18,602 bases of DNA from Clostridiales bacterium. Its GTDB lineage: Bacteria > Bacillota > Clostridia > Saccharofermentanales > Saccharofermentanaceae. The position numbers and the translations under genes were made by a program. The stretch is taken from assembly GCA_016930475.1 (NCBI GenBank), contig JAFGGR010000043.1, positions 1 to 18,602 of the forward strand, read 5' to 3'. Of the stretch, positions 1 to 12,786 are shown in pieces. The notes below the pieces were generated by a model. That model saw nothing but the letters and a program-made list of their open reading frames with translations, was not told where the DNA came from and did no database searches. The stretch's first letter is position 1. Every line of letters begins with the position of its first letter.

Positions 1-990
1 CTGATCGAGATCGTCAGCGAGCCGGATTTTCGAAGCGCGGAAGAGGTCGTCGACTATTTGGAGCGCCTGAAGACGACACTTCAGTACATCGGTGTATCGG
101 ACTGCAAGATGCAGGAAGGATCGATGCGTGCGGACATTAACCTGTCGGTGCGACCGGCCGGAGAAACAAAGTTGGGCACGCGGACCGAGATGAAAAACAT
201 GGCGTCCATAAAGGCGATCTCGCGAGCGATCGAGGCGGAGTCCAAGCGTCAGATCGAACGTATAGAGGCGGGCAAGACAATAAGACAACAAACCCGTCGC
301 TGGGACGACGATAAAGGCGTTTCCTACTCGATGCGCAGTAAAGAAGACGCACATGACTACAAATATTTTCCGGAGCCGGATCTGCTTCCGCTTCACGTCA
401 GCCGGGAAATGATCGACGAAATCGCCCGCGAGATCCCGGAGCTTCGCGAGACGCGTAAAGAACGGTATATCAGAGAACTCGGACTTCCGGAATACGATGC
501 GGACATCCTGACCGGTTCGTATCCGCTCGTCCGCATTTTCGAGCGCACCGCAGAAATTTGCGGTAATCCCAAAGAAGCATCGAACTGGATAATGACGGAT
601 CTGCTCAAACTTTTGAAAGAGGCGCAGTGCGAGCCGGAGGACATAGACTTTTCGGAAGACGCGCTCGGCACGATCATCGCGATGGTCGCAAAGGGCACCA
701 TCAATCGATCGGTCGGCCGGAAGGTCTTGTCCGAAGTGTTTGCCGAGAATGTCGATCCGGCGGGATATATCGAAAAGCACGGCCTGGCAATGGTGGCGGA
801 CAGAGGCGTTATCGAGGAAGCGGTTGCGCGCGTCATCGATGAAAACACCAAGGCGGTCGACGATCATCTTGCGGGCAACCCCAAAAGCGTCCAATTTCTG
901 ATCGGACAATCGATGAAGCTTCTGCGCGGGAAGGCCGATCCGAATGTCGTCCGGACGGTGCTTTTCGAACTGCTCGAAAAGCGCCGATAA
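1..990 (+). CDS. gatB: GatB, Asp-tRNA(Asn)/Glu-tRNA(Gln) amidotransferase subunit B (5'-partial)
   Basis: The frame is open from base 1 to a TAA at 988-990, giving 329 residues. The upstream part lies outside the window; the family is usually about 475 residues, so roughly the first 150 are missing. GatB is the kinase and tRNA-binding subunit of the GatCAB complex, which amidates misacylated Glu-tRNA(Gln) or Asp-tRNA(Asn) in the cytosol. Recognisable family blocks are LIEIVSEPD at the left edge, MQEGSMRADINLSVR, GTRTEMKN, SMRSKEDAHDYKYFPEPDL and a C-terminal YqeY-like helical domain ending in LLRGKADPNVVRTVLFELL. No clear terminator follows the stop; the next gene has its own promoter at 1081-1109. 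gatC and gatA would be expected just upstream. Identification is secure. Confidence 0.96.
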   Translation: MIEIVSEPDFRSAEEVVDYLERLKTTLQYIGVSDCKMQEGSMRADINLSVRPAGETKLGTRTEMKNMASIKAISRAIEAESKRQIERIEAGKTIRQQTRRWDDDKGVSYSMRSKEDAHDYKYFPEPDLLPLHVSREMIDEIAREIPELRETRKERYIRELGLPEYDADILTGSYPLVRIFERTAEICGNPKEASNWIMTDLLKLLKEAQCEPEDIDFSEDALGTIIAMVAKGTINRSVGRKVLSEVFAENVDPAGYIEKHGLAMVADRGVIEEAVARVIDENTKAVDDHLAGNPKSVQFLIGQSMKLLRGKADPNVVRTVLFELLEKRR

Positions 991-1080
991 GTCGACGCGG
1001 CGACCACGAAGCGGGAATCAATCGCAGTCGTATGCGGTGCCTGCGGGGTGCGCGCTCACTTCCTCGGGAAACGCCCGTTC

Positions 1081-1109
1081 TTGTGGAAGGACCCAAAATC
1101 TGATATATT
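1081..1109 (+). promoter_or_regulatory. Predicted sigma-A promoter of the CorC/HlyC-type gene
   Basis: TTGTGG at 1081-1086, a 17-nt spacer and TATATT at 1104-1109. The spacing is ideal, the -10 differs from consensus at one position and the -35 at two. Transcription would start near 1116, leaving a leader of about 105 nt before the GTG at 1222. The rest of the 231-nt gap after gatB shows no gene. Confidence 0.6.
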
Positions 1110-1221
1110 CTCATCTATGAGGAGTGAGTGCAAAACGATTTGTACTCCATAATTCTGTAAAAGAAGCGATACGGAAGAGATCGCGGACCGGGACTTTACC
1201 CAAGAAAGGACAGGAGATACT

Positions 1222-2580
1222 GTGCCCGACGACGATATAGGCCGAATTATTATCAACCTGCTTATCGTATTTGTTTTTGTTTTAGTTAACGCATTTTTTT
1301 CCGCAACGGAAATTGCCGTAATCTCCCTCAATGATAACAAGATCAAGAGAATGGCCGAGGAGGGACACAAGGGAGCCAAGCGCGTCATGCGCTTTATCGA
1401 TAATCCGGGCTCTTTTTTGGCGACCATACAGGTCGGCGTGACCTTTGCCGGTTTTCTGTCGTCCGCCTTTGCCGCGGATAAATTTACGGATCTGCTGTAC
1501 GGCGCGATCGACCCGGCCGGCAAGTTCGAATCGTTTTTACGCCCGACCAGCATGGTCGTGATCACACTCATCCTTTCGTACTTCTCCCTCGTCCTCGGGG
1601 AACTGGTTCCCAAACGCGTCGCACAACGATATCCCGACAAGGTTTCTTTTTTGTCCGCCTCCGTAGTCAGAGGATTCGGCTTGATCATGAAGCCTTTTGT
1701 CAAACTCCTGACGCTTTCGACCAACGCGGTCTTGCGAGTGATGGGGATCGACCCGCACGCCAACAACCGCAACGTCACGGAAGAAGAGATCCGGATGATG
1801 GTCGATGTCGGCAGTGAATCCGGTTCGATCGAAGACGATGAGAAGCTCATGATCAAGAACGTATTTGAGTTTAACGATAAGGAAGCATCCGAAATCATGA
1901 CGCACCGGAGAAAAATCGTCTCTCTTCCGATTGACGCGGACATCGAAGAAGTGATGAAAATCGCGACCGAGGAACGTTTTACAAGAATTCCCGTGTACCG
2001 CGAAAACATAGATGATATCGTCGGCATTTTGCACATCAAGGATTTGCTGGCATACTCCTCCTGCCCCGACAAAAGAGGCGATTTTTCATTGCAAGAGCTG
2101 ATTCGTCGCCCGTTGGTCGCTCATGAAAACAAGAAGATCTCCTCGCTTTTCCGCGAGATGAAAAAGGGTGGTCTGCAGATGGCGGTCATCGTCGACGAGT
2201 ATGGCGGAACCATGGGCATTGCCACGATCGAAGACGTAATCGAGGAAATCGTCGGCAACATCACGGATGAATTTGACAAAGAAGAGCAAGAACTTGTGCT
2301 TCTGCCGGACGGTGACTACATGGTCCTCGGAGACATGACGTTAAACGACTTGGAAAATGCCGTGGGAATTGATTTGCCGGATGAGGACTATGATACGATT
2401 GCCGGTTTGGCGATCCAGCTTCTCGACCGCATTCCGAACAAAGGGGAAAACCCGGAGGTTCAGTATAAGAATATAATAATCCGAGTCGAGCAGGTTCAGG
2501 ACAAATGGATCTCCAAATTGCGACTGCATATTCTGCCCGAGGAAGAAGAAATAAGAGAAGAGGACAACGATGAGGAATGA
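1222..2580 (+). CDS. CNNM/CorC-HlyC family membrane protein with tandem CBS domains
   Basis: A 452-residue integral membrane protein of the CNNM/CBS/CorC_HlyC architecture, related to the YrkA/YhdP/TlyC/CorC group. These proteins are linked to magnesium or other cation transport; the older 'hemolysin' label is weakly supported. An N-terminal DUF21/CNNM transmembrane domain (about 9-190) contains the family signatures NAFFSATEIAVISL and LVLGELVPKRVA. Two CBS domains follow (about 226-285 and 290-345), the second with VDEYGGTMGIATIEDVIEEIVGNI, then a CorC_HlyC-associated domain (about 360-440) and a Glu-rich tail. The start is GTG at 1222, with AGGACAGGAG at 1207-1216 as ribosome binding site; no ATG gives a better N-terminus. 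The 3' end overlaps the HAD gene by 11 nt, indicating translational coupling. Confidence 0.9.
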   Translation: MPDDDIGRIIINLLIVFVFVLVNAFFSATEIAVISLNDNKIKRMAEEGHKGAKRVMRFIDNPGSFLATIQVGVTFAGFLSSAFAADKFTDLLYGAIDPAGKFESFLRPTSMVVITLILSYFSLVLGELVPKRVAQRYPDKVSFLSASVVRGFGLIMKPFVKLLTLSTNAVLRVMGIDPHANNRNVTEEEIRMMVDVGSESGSIEDDEKLMIKNVFEFNDKEASEIMTHRRKIVSLPIDADIEEVMKIATEERFTRIPVYRENIDDIVGILHIKDLLAYSSCPDKRGDFSLQELIRRPLVAHENKKISSLFREMKKGGLQMAVIVDEYGGTMGIATIEDVIEEIVGNITDEFDKEEQELVLLPDGDYMVLGDMTLNDLENAVGIDLPDEDYDTIAGLAIQLLDRIPNKGENPEVQYKNIIIRVEQVQDKWISKLRLHILPEEEEIREEDNDEE

Positions 2581-3259
2581 CATCTGTGATTTGGCTGAGG
2601 AAAAACCGTTAAAGTACGATGCGGTCCTTTACGATTTTGACGGGACGCTCGTCGATACGATCCCGCTGATCGTCAAGTGTTTCCATATCGCGTTTGAAGA
2701 AGTTCTTGGAGAGCGCAAAGACGAAAAAGAGATCCTTTCGACCATCGGGCTTCCTCTTTGGACCGCTTTTCGAGACTATGACGAGGACACGCAGAAGAAA
2801 TTACACGATGCGTATCTTCGGGCCAACGAGCTGTATCTGCCGACGGATGTTCGCATTTTCCCCGGCATTCAAGAAGGACTGGATGTGGTCGCGCGGAAGG
2901 GCGTCCTCCAAGGGGTGGTGACGTCGAAACGCCGGGAACCGGCAATATTTACAATGAAGCAATTCGGCCTGGAAAAGTATTTTTCCGTCGTGGTCTCCAG
3001 AGAGGATACGATCGAGCACAAACCTGCGCCGGCACCGCTGTATCTTGCGGCCGAACAACTGGGGCTGGAAGATATGACCAGGATCCTTTTCGTCGGCGAC
3101 AGTATTCATGATCTGATTTGCGCGGAGAATGCCGGGGTGGATTCCGCCGCGGTCGATTGGACATACATGCCCAAAGACCAATTGCGCTCGTTATCCCCCA
3201 AATACTGGGTGGACAATCTTTCGGAGCTTTCTTGCATTCTTTCGGGACGGGAATTATAA
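2570..3259 (+). CDS. HAD-superfamily phosphatase (PpaX / phosphoglycolate phosphatase-like)
   Basis: A 229-residue soluble HAD hydrolase. Motif I is DFDGTLVDT with nucleophile Asp22 and general acid/base Asp24. Motif II is the Thr118-Ser119 region (VVTSKR), motif III is Lys151 in KPAP, and motif IV is VGDSIHD with Asp177 and Asp181. A helical cap lies between motifs I and II (about 35-100). This is the layout of the PpaX pyrophosphatase / Gph / PGMB subgroup; the exact substrate cannot be read from sequence. A 16-residue extension precedes the first strand, but the ATG at 2570 is preceded by AGAAGAGGA at 2556-2564 at good spacing, so I keep it. The gene starts inside the end of the CorC/HlyC-type gene (11-nt overlap) and ends 50 nt before the PrsA-like gene, so the three are probably co-transcribed. 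Confidence 0.88.
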   Translation: MRNDICDLAEEKPLKYDAVLYDFDGTLVDTIPLIVKCFHIAFEEVLGERKDEKEILSTIGLPLWTAFRDYDEDTQKKLHDAYLRANELYLPTDVRIFPGIQEGLDVVARKGVLQGVVTSKRREPAIFTMKQFGLEKYFSVVVSREDTIEHKPAPAPLYLAAEQLGLEDMTRILFVGDSIHDLICAENAGVDSAAVDWTYMPKDQLRSLSPKYWVDNLSELSCILSGREL

Positions 3260-3309
3260 TAGGCGTGCTGTGTCTCAAAAAAGCGAAGAAAGTAAGGGAA
3301 ATAATTAAT

Positions 3310-4875
3310 ATGGAAAACTTTAATAAGGTCGCCGCGAAAAAGAAGAAAGCCAGAAAGTCGATCATCGGTGAATCCGCCAAGAGGAAACTGCTGATCACAG
3401 TGGTCGTTCTGGCTTTTGTTATTGCCGTCGGAGGCTTTTTTGCCTATAACGCCGGTCTTCCGGCCATGGTGCTTACCGGAGCGAACTTCATACTGACCCC
3501 GGAGGGCGGAAGTCCGGAAGTGATCGAAAAGATAAAGGTGAACGAACTCAACTACAACTACAAAACAGCGCTCAGTCAACTTCAGCAGTACGGAATGATC
3601 CCTCAGGATTTCGATGAGGATGCGATTTTCGACGAGGAAACCGGAAAGACATACAAACAATATGTCTATGAATTTACCTGCGACACGATGCTTCGCAACA
3701 TCCTGATCGAAAAGGAAGCGCGAAAGGATGCGGATTTTAAGCCCGAAGCACTGGAGGTTTCCGTTCGAAATTCCGTCGAGGAGTTGCGGGAAGCGGTCGA
3801 ATTCAATGCAACGGTACATGGGTACGTTATGACCGCCGACCAATATCTTTCGAGTATATACGGTCCCGGAACCACCGTTTCCGCGTATGCATCTTTTCTT
3901 GAGAGACAATTGATCGTCGATGAATACATGCAGTATTTACGGCAGGTCAAATTTATGCCTTCGGATGAGGAACTGACTTCCTTGCCGGAAGAGTCCGCGG
4001 TAAAAGCGGAATTGATGACGTTCCATTTCTATTTTTTCAAAGCCGAGTATGATCAGGACGCGACCGAAGAGCAGAAGGCCGAGGCCTTGGCAGAAGCCGT
4101 AAGCAATGCGGAAACCGTGATCTCCCGAGCGACGGACGCAACAAGTTTTCGCGATATTTGCGAAGAACTTGCCGGAGAGGAGAACGCTGCTGCGTTCGCG
4201 GACGGCATGGATCCTACGCTGGCGGAAGATGTTTCTTATGCGGGCGTTGAGCAGGTGAGCGGGGATTTGGCAGATTATCTTTTCGCCGTTGATCGGGTCG
4301 AGGGGGATATGACCGTAATCGAGAACGAGACAGGTGCCTTTGCGGCATACTTTGTTTCTCGTAGTCTTGACACCACGCCGACCATTACATACCGTGTCCT
4401 CCGCATGGACTATAACGACGAGTTTGATGTCGACGGAAATGTTTTGGAGGACAACAGAGACGAGATCAATCAAGAAGCCAATGAGCTGATTGCTCAAGTG
4501 ACCGATGAGCAAAGTTTTGCGTCTCTCGTCAAGAAGCGTTCGGATGATCCTTCCGGCACGGTGAGCGGAGGACTTGTCACGGGGAAGACGGTTGAATCCA
4601 TGTTTACCGAAGAAGTGACTTCCGAACATGATCGGAATTTGGCGACGTGGCTGTCGAGTCCGGAGCGCAAGTCGGGGGACATGACGGCGATCCGGGGCGA
4701 AAATTTCGTCAGCGTAATATACTTTGTTGAAAACATTCCGAAATGGCAGAGCAACCTTCGCAATATGATGATCGACGAGAAATATTCACAGTGGTATGAA
4801 GCCTTAGAAGAACAAGGGGTTCTGTCTTACGAGATCAAGTACGGAAACATTGAAATCGCCTCGTACCGCGAATAG
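3310..4875 (+). CDS. Membrane-anchored PrsA/SurA-like protein with a degenerate parvulin domain
   Basis: A 521-residue protein beginning with a Lys/Arg-rich cytoplasmic stretch, then one hydrophobic helix (about 27-46) and a large, mostly acidic extracytoplasmic part. There is no lipobox cysteine, so it is tethered by an uncleaved helix and not as a lipoprotein, unlike Bacillus PrsA. Residues about 60-330 look like a SurA/PrsA N-terminal chaperone region. Residues about 360-470 align with parvulin rotamases: a TYRVLRM strand, a helix, then FASLVKKRSDDPSGTVSGG, matching the family pattern FAxLAKxxSxDxxSxxxGG. The usual active-site histidines appear replaced. The frame is open from 3118, inside the HAD gene, but the ATG at 3310 has AAGTAAGGGA upstream and gives a normal N-terminus. 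It probably assists folding of secreted proteins. Confidence 0.75.
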   Translation: MENFNKVAAKKKKARKSIIGESAKRKLLITVVVLAFVIAVGGFFAYNAGLPAMVLTGANFILTPEGGSPEVIEKIKVNELNYNYKTALSQLQQYGMIPQDFDEDAIFDEETGKTYKQYVYEFTCDTMLRNILIEKEARKDADFKPEALEVSVRNSVEELREAVEFNATVHGYVMTADQYLSSIYGPGTTVSAYASFLERQLIVDEYMQYLRQVKFMPSDEELTSLPEESAVKAELMTFHFYFFKAEYDQDATEEQKAEALAEAVSNAETVISRATDATSFRDICEELAGEENAAAFADGMDPTLAEDVSYAGVEQVSGDLADYLFAVDRVEGDMTVIENETGAFAAYFVSRSLDTTPTITYRVLRMDYNDEFDVDGNVLEDNRDEINQEANELIAQVTDEQSFASLVKKRSDDPSGTVSGGLVTGKTVESMFTEEVTSEHDRNLATWLSSPERKSGDMTAIRGENFVSVIYFVENIPKWQSNLRNMMIDEKYSQWYEALEEQGVLSYEIKYGNIEIASYRE

Positions 4876-4905
4876 ATTTTGCCTCATAAAACAAGAAAAA
4901 TTTCA

Positions 4906-4934
4906 TTGACACGTAACCTCCGTAGTGCTATCAT
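4906..4934 (+). promoter_or_regulatory. Strong predicted sigma-A promoter of rpoBC
   Basis: A perfect -35 TTGACA at 4906-4911, a 17-nt spacer and -10 TATCAT at 4929-4934. The predicted start is near 4941, giving an untranslated leader of about 150 nt. The AT-rich segment just upstream (4876-4905) could help as an UP element. No terminator hairpin separates it from the PrsA-like gene, so some read-through is possible. Confidence 0.85.
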
Positions 4935-4978
4935 TCTATAGCGCGTCATAAATTGGAGGCATATTGCCTTTCGTGTTT

Positions 4979-5035
4979 TTTACAGGGAAAAGCGGAACGT
5001 TATTCGGCTTGTACGACCGTTCAATTACCTGTAAA
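4979..5035 (+). promoter_or_regulatory. Nested stem-loop in the rpoB leader
   Basis: TTTACAGG (4979-4986) is a perfect 8-bp complement of CCTGTAAA (5028-5035). Inside it GAACG (4995-4999) pairs with CGTTC (5018-5022), leaving an 18-nt apical loop. No T-run follows, so it is not an intrinsic terminator. The pairing is seen in the sequence; a regulatory role is inference. A smaller hairpin (AGGC/GCCT, about 4957-4969) lies upstream. Confidence 0.4.
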
Positions 5036-5092
5036 TGCGACTGACGCGACATCGATGGCCAAAGAGCCGGAACATTCGTGAGGTGATGTGTA

Positions 5093-9007
<3,915 letters not shown>

Positions 9008-9023
9008 CGATTGATATTTCGCG

Positions 9024-9038
9024 CCGCTTTTCGAGCGG
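9024..9038 (+). other. Small hairpin between rpoB and rpoC
   Basis: CCGCT (9024-9028) and AGCGG (9034-9038) form a 5-bp stem with a 5-nt loop in the 58-nt intercistronic gap. No T-run follows, so it should not terminate transcription. It could be an mRNA processing or stability element, or simply chance. Confidence 0.3.
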
Positions 9039-9065
9039 GAGCTTGTCGCATGGGAAGGAGATTTC

Positions 9066-12000
9066 ATGCATATGTTTGAACTGAATCATTTCGAATCCAT
9101 CGGAATCAGACTGGCATCGCCGGAAACCATCAAGGGATGGTCGCACGGTGAAGTGAAAAAACCGGAGACGATCAACTACAGAACACTCAAACCCGAGCGG
9201 GACGGGTTGTTCTGCGAGCGTATTTTCGGGCCCCAGAAAGACTGGGAGTGCCATTGCGGAAAATACAAAAAAATTCGTTACAAAGGAATTATCTGTGATC
9301 GGTGTGGTGTTGAAGTGACCAAGTCCAAAGTGCGACGCGAGCGTTTGGGCCATATCGAATTGGCGGCGCCCGTTTCACATATTTGGTATTTTCGCGGTAT
9401 TCCGAGCCGTATGGGTTTGATCCTGGACGTTACTCCCAGGAATCTTGAGCGCGTTCTGTATTTTGGAGCGTATATCGTGATTGACCCGGGAACGACGGAT
9501 CTGGTACATAAGTCCATTATCGAAGAGCGGGAGTATCGAGAGGCCGTCGAGCAGTACGGTCGCAATTCCTTTGTCGCCAAGATGGGTGCCGAGGCAGTGA
9601 AAATTTTGCTTCAGCAGATCAATGTTGACGAGCTGGCTGAAAAGTTGCGGGAAGATTTCCGCGCTTCATCCGGACAGAAAAAGGCGAGGATCGTTAAGCG
9701 ACTTGAGGTCGTCGAGGCTTTCAAAAAATCTGGGAACAAGCCGGAATGGATGGTCCTGGATGTCTTGCCCGTTCTGCCTCCCGAATTACGACCAATGGTT
9801 CAACTGGACGGCGGACGATTTGCGACGTCCGACCTGAATGATCTGTACCGTCGGGTGATCAATCGAAATAACCGCCTGAGCAAGCTTTTGCAACTCGGCG
9901 CGCCGGAGATCATCGTCCGTAACGAGAAGCGTATGCTTCAGGAAGCGGTCGACGCGTTGATCGACAACGGCAGAAGAGGACGTCCGGTAACGGGCGCTTC
10001 CAGCCGCGCGCTGAAGTCGCTGTCGGATATGCTAAAAGGTAAGCAGGGTCGTTTTCGTCAGAATCTTCTCGGAAAACGTGTTGATTATTCCGGCCGCTCG
10101 GTCATCGTTGTCGGTCCGGAGCTGAAGATGCACCAATGCGGCTTGCCGAAGGAGATGGCGCTGGAGCTTTTCAAGCCTTTTGTAATGAAACGTCTGGTGA
10201 ACGACGGACACGCACAGCACATCAAGACGGCGAAGAGACTTGTCGAGCGCTCGTCCGATGTGGTTTGGGATATTCTTGAAGATGTGATCCGGGATCATCC
10301 GGTCATGCTCAATCGTGCCCCGACACTGCACAGACTCGGAATTCAAGCCTTTGAGCCGGTTTTGGTAGAGGGTCGGGCCATCAAACTTCACCCGTTGGTC
10401 TGTACGGCATTCAATGCCGACTTTGACGGGGATCAGATGGCGGTCCATGTTCCGCTTTCGGCGGAGGCGCAGGCGGAGGCTCGATTCCTGATGCTGTCGT
10501 CGAATAACCTTCTGAAGCCTCAGGACGGAAAGCCGGTCACGGTTCCGACGCAGGATATGATTTTAGGTTGCTATTATCTGACGATCGATAAGCCTGACGA
10601 AAAGGGCGAAGGCATGGTTTTCTCCTGCTTAGAAGAGGCGATCATGGCTTATGGTGATCATCACTTGGAATTGCATGCGCCGATTACCGTTCGCGTGTCG
10701 CGGGAGGTCAACGGGGTAGAACGGACCGGATTAGTGAAGTCTACTTTGGGAAGGTTCATTTTCAACGAAATTATTCCGCAGAATCTTGGGTATGTCGATC
10801 GTACGATCCCCGGAAATGAACTGACATTGGAATGTGATTTCCTTATCGGCAAGAAAAAGCTTGAAAACGTGATCGACAGAGCGATTCGCGTTCACGGCAT
10901 CGCAAAGACGTCGGTGCTTTTGGACGATATCAAGACCTTAGGGTATAAGTATTCGACTCGCGGCGGTATTTCCATCGGTATTGAGGACATGATCGTACCG
11001 GACGTCAAGGAAAAAATGATTCACGAGGCCGAAGAAAAGGTCGAGCACGTGAATAACATGTACCATCGGGGCATGTTGAATGAAGACGGTCGATACCGCT
11101 CTGTTATCAGCATATGGAACAATACCACGGATTCAATTACGGAAGAACTCAAAAAGAATCTCGGTCCGTATAACCCGATCAAGATGATGTCGGACTCCGG
11201 TGCCCGCGGCCAGATCAATCAGATCAAGCAATTGGCCGGTATGCGCGGTAATATGTCCGATACGTCCGGAAAGACGATCGAGATCCCGATCAAATCGAAT
11301 CTGCGTGAAGGAATGAATGTTTTGGAATTCTTTATCTCCTCACACGGAGCCAGAAAGGCTCTTTCGGATACCGCGCTCAAGACGGCGGACTCCGGATATC
11401 TGACGAGACGTCTGGTCGATGTCGCTCAGGACGTCATCGTTACCGAGGAAGATTGCGGAACGGATGACTTTACCTATGTACGCGAGCTTGCGACGGTGGC
11501 CAACGATAAGAAGGATGTGATCAAGTCTTTGAGCGAGCGTCTTGCCGGTCGTTTCACCGCGGAAGAAATCGTTCATCCTCAAACCGGCGAGGTGGTCATC
11601 GGGCGCAATGAGATGATCACGCAGGAGATCGCCGATAAGATCGAAGAACTCGGGTTTACTCGTGTCAAAATCAGATCGGTGTTTGACTGTCGTTCACGCA
11701 GAGGTGTTTGCGCACATTGCTACGGCGTCAATTTGGCGACCGGCGAAAAGGCGATCGGCGGAGAAGCAGTCGGCATTATGGCCGCACAGTCGATCGGCGA
11801 GCCCGGAACACAGTTGACCATGCGTACCTTCCACACCGGCGGTATCGCGTCCGGCGATGATATTACGCAGGGCTTGCCTCGTGTCGAAGAATTGTTTGAA
11901 GCCAGAAAACCGAAAGGCCAGGCGATCATTTCCGAGATCGACGGAATCATCCGAATCGAAGAAGGCAGTAAGAGGAAGCGCGAGATCGTGGTCACGGCTG

Positions 12001-12689
12001 CCGAATCGGAAGACAGTGAGCTCGGAATAGAAGAAAAGAGATATCCGATCAATTACTCCGCAACCATTAAGGTTCGCGAAGGGGAGTTTGTTGAAGCCGG
12101 AGACCTCTTGACGGATGGAACGGTCAGTCCGCAAGAGATCATGAAGATCAAGGGCGTCCGAGGTGTTCAGAAGTACATCATCAGCGAGGTCATCAAGGTC
12201 TATAAGAGCGGCGGTGTTACCATTAACGATAAGCACATCGAAGTGATCACCCGGCAGATGATGCGGAAGGTCCGCATTGACGATCCGGGAGACTCGGAGT
12301 TGATGACGGGCAGTTTGGTGGATATTTTTGACTTTGAAGCGGAGAACAGCCGTGTCGAAGATCTCGGGCTGGAACCGGCAAAAGGCAAAAGAACACTTCT
12401 GGGTATTACAAAGGCTTCGCTTGCTACGGATTCGTTCCTTTCGGCGGCGTCCTTCCAGGAAACGACGCGCGTGCTGACGGATGCGGCGGTCAAGGGCAAA
12501 ATCGATCCGCTTTTCGGACTAAAAGAAAACGTCATTATCGGTAAGCTGATACCGGCCGGTACCGGAATGAGTCGCTATCGTAAGATCACGGCCGTTCCCG
12601 TTGTTCCCGAGAACTATGAGCTTTTGGGGATCGGTGCGGACTCGGTCGGGGGCTCGGATCGCCTTGCGGAGGAAGATACCGAAACGTAA
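9066..12689 (+). CDS. rpoC: RNA polymerase beta' subunit
   Basis: A 1207-residue beta' subunit, the catalytic partner of RpoB. The first zinc site is Cys62, Cys64, Cys77 and Cys80 (CHCGKYKKIRYKGIICDRC). The Mg-binding active-site loop NADFDGDQMAVH puts the three aspartates at 452, 454 and 456. The second zinc site is Cys797, Cys875, Cys882 and Cys885 (DCRSRRGVCAHCYG). The trigger-loop area reads AAQSIGEPGTQLTMRTFHTGGIAS, and the C-terminal block ASFQETTRVLTDAAVKGK is conserved. The length fits the Bacillota type, without the large insertions of Proteobacteria. The ATG at 9066 lies 5 nt after GGAAGGAG (9053-9060); a second ATG at 9072 is a weaker alternative. It is co-transcribed with rpoB. 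A hairpin terminator follows, and ctsR is next instead of the usual rpsL/rpsG. Confidence 0.99.
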   Translation: MHMFELNHFESIGIRLASPETIKGWSHGEVKKPETINYRTLKPERDGLFCERIFGPQKDWECHCGKYKKIRYKGIICDRCGVEVTKSKVRRERLGHIELAAPVSHIWYFRGIPSRMGLILDVTPRNLERVLYFGAYIVIDPGTTDLVHKSIIEEREYREAVEQYGRNSFVAKMGAEAVKILLQQINVDELAEKLREDFRASSGQKKARIVKRLEVVEAFKKSGNKPEWMVLDVLPVLPPELRPMVQLDGGRFATSDLNDLYRRVINRNNRLSKLLQLGAPEIIVRNEKRMLQEAVDALIDNGRRGRPVTGASSRALKSLSDMLKGKQGRFRQNLLGKRVDYSGRSVIVVGPELKMHQCGLPKEMALELFKPFVMKRLVNDGHAQHIKTAKRLVERSSDVVWDILEDVIRDHPVMLNRAPTLHRLGIQAFEPVLVEGRAIKLHPLVCTAFNADFDGDQMAVHVPLSAEAQAEARFLMLSSNNLLKPQDGKPVTVPTQDMILGCYYLTIDKPDEKGEGMVFSCLEEAIMAYGDHHLELHAPITVRVSREVNGVERTGLVKSTLGRFIFNEIIPQNLGYVDRTIPGNELTLECDFLIGKKKLENVIDRAIRVHGIAKTSVLLDDIKTLGYKYSTRGGISIGIEDMIVPDVKEKMIHEAEEKVEHVNNMYHRGMLNEDGRYRSVISIWNNTTDSITEELKKNLGPYNPIKMMSDSGARGQINQIKQLAGMRGNMSDTSGKTIEIPIKSNLREGMNVLEFFISSHGARKALSDTALKTADSGYLTRRLVDVAQDVIVTEEDCGTDDFTYVRELATVANDKKDVIKSLSERLAGRFTAEEIVHPQTGEVVIGRNEMITQEIADKIEELGFTRVKIRSVFDCRSRRGVCAHCYGVNLATGEKAIGGEAVGIMAAQSIGEPGTQLTMRTFHTGGIASGDDITQGLPRVEELFEARKPKGQAIISEIDGIIRIEEGSKRKREIVVTAAESEDSELGIEEKRYPINYSATIKVREGEFVEAGDLLTDGTVSPQEIMKIKGVRGVQKYIISEVIKVYKSGGVTINDKHIEVITRQMMRKVRIDDPGDSELMTGSLVDIFDFEAENSRVEDLGLEPAKGKRTLLGITKASLATDSFLSAASFQETTRVLTDAAVKGKIDPLFGLKENVIIGKLIPAGTGMSRYRKITAVPVVPENYELLGIGADSVGGSDRLAEEDTET

Positions 12690-12729
12690 GCGCGTTGCGT
12701 GCATACCAATGATTTGTAACAGGTGTAAG

Positions 12730-12768
12730 AGGTCGTCTCGATCCCGAGAGGAGAGGGGCGGCCTTTTC
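12730..12768 (+). terminator. Predicted intrinsic terminator after rpoC
   Basis: AGGTCG (12730-12735) pairs with CGGCCT (12759-12764, one G-U pair). Within it TCTCG (12736-12740) and CGAGA (12745-12749) form an inner hairpin with a 4-nt loop. A short T-run (12764-12767) follows. The fold is bulged on its 3' side, so termination may be partial, allowing some read-through into ctsR. Confidence 0.6.
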
Positions 12769-12786
12769 GCATATCGTTTTTTGCTA

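Noticed and set aside
1056..2072. A 338-codon open frame on the - strand across the CorC/HlyC-type gene
   Set aside because: It is antisense to a well-supported membrane protein gene, has low-complexity Ser/Ile/Arg-rich composition typical of shadow frames, and matches no family I know.
3118..3309. Upstream in-frame extension of the PrsA-like gene
   Set aside because: It overlaps the C-terminal part of the HAD gene in another frame and lacks a ribosome binding site. ATG 3310 has one and is followed by a normal basic stretch plus membrane helix.
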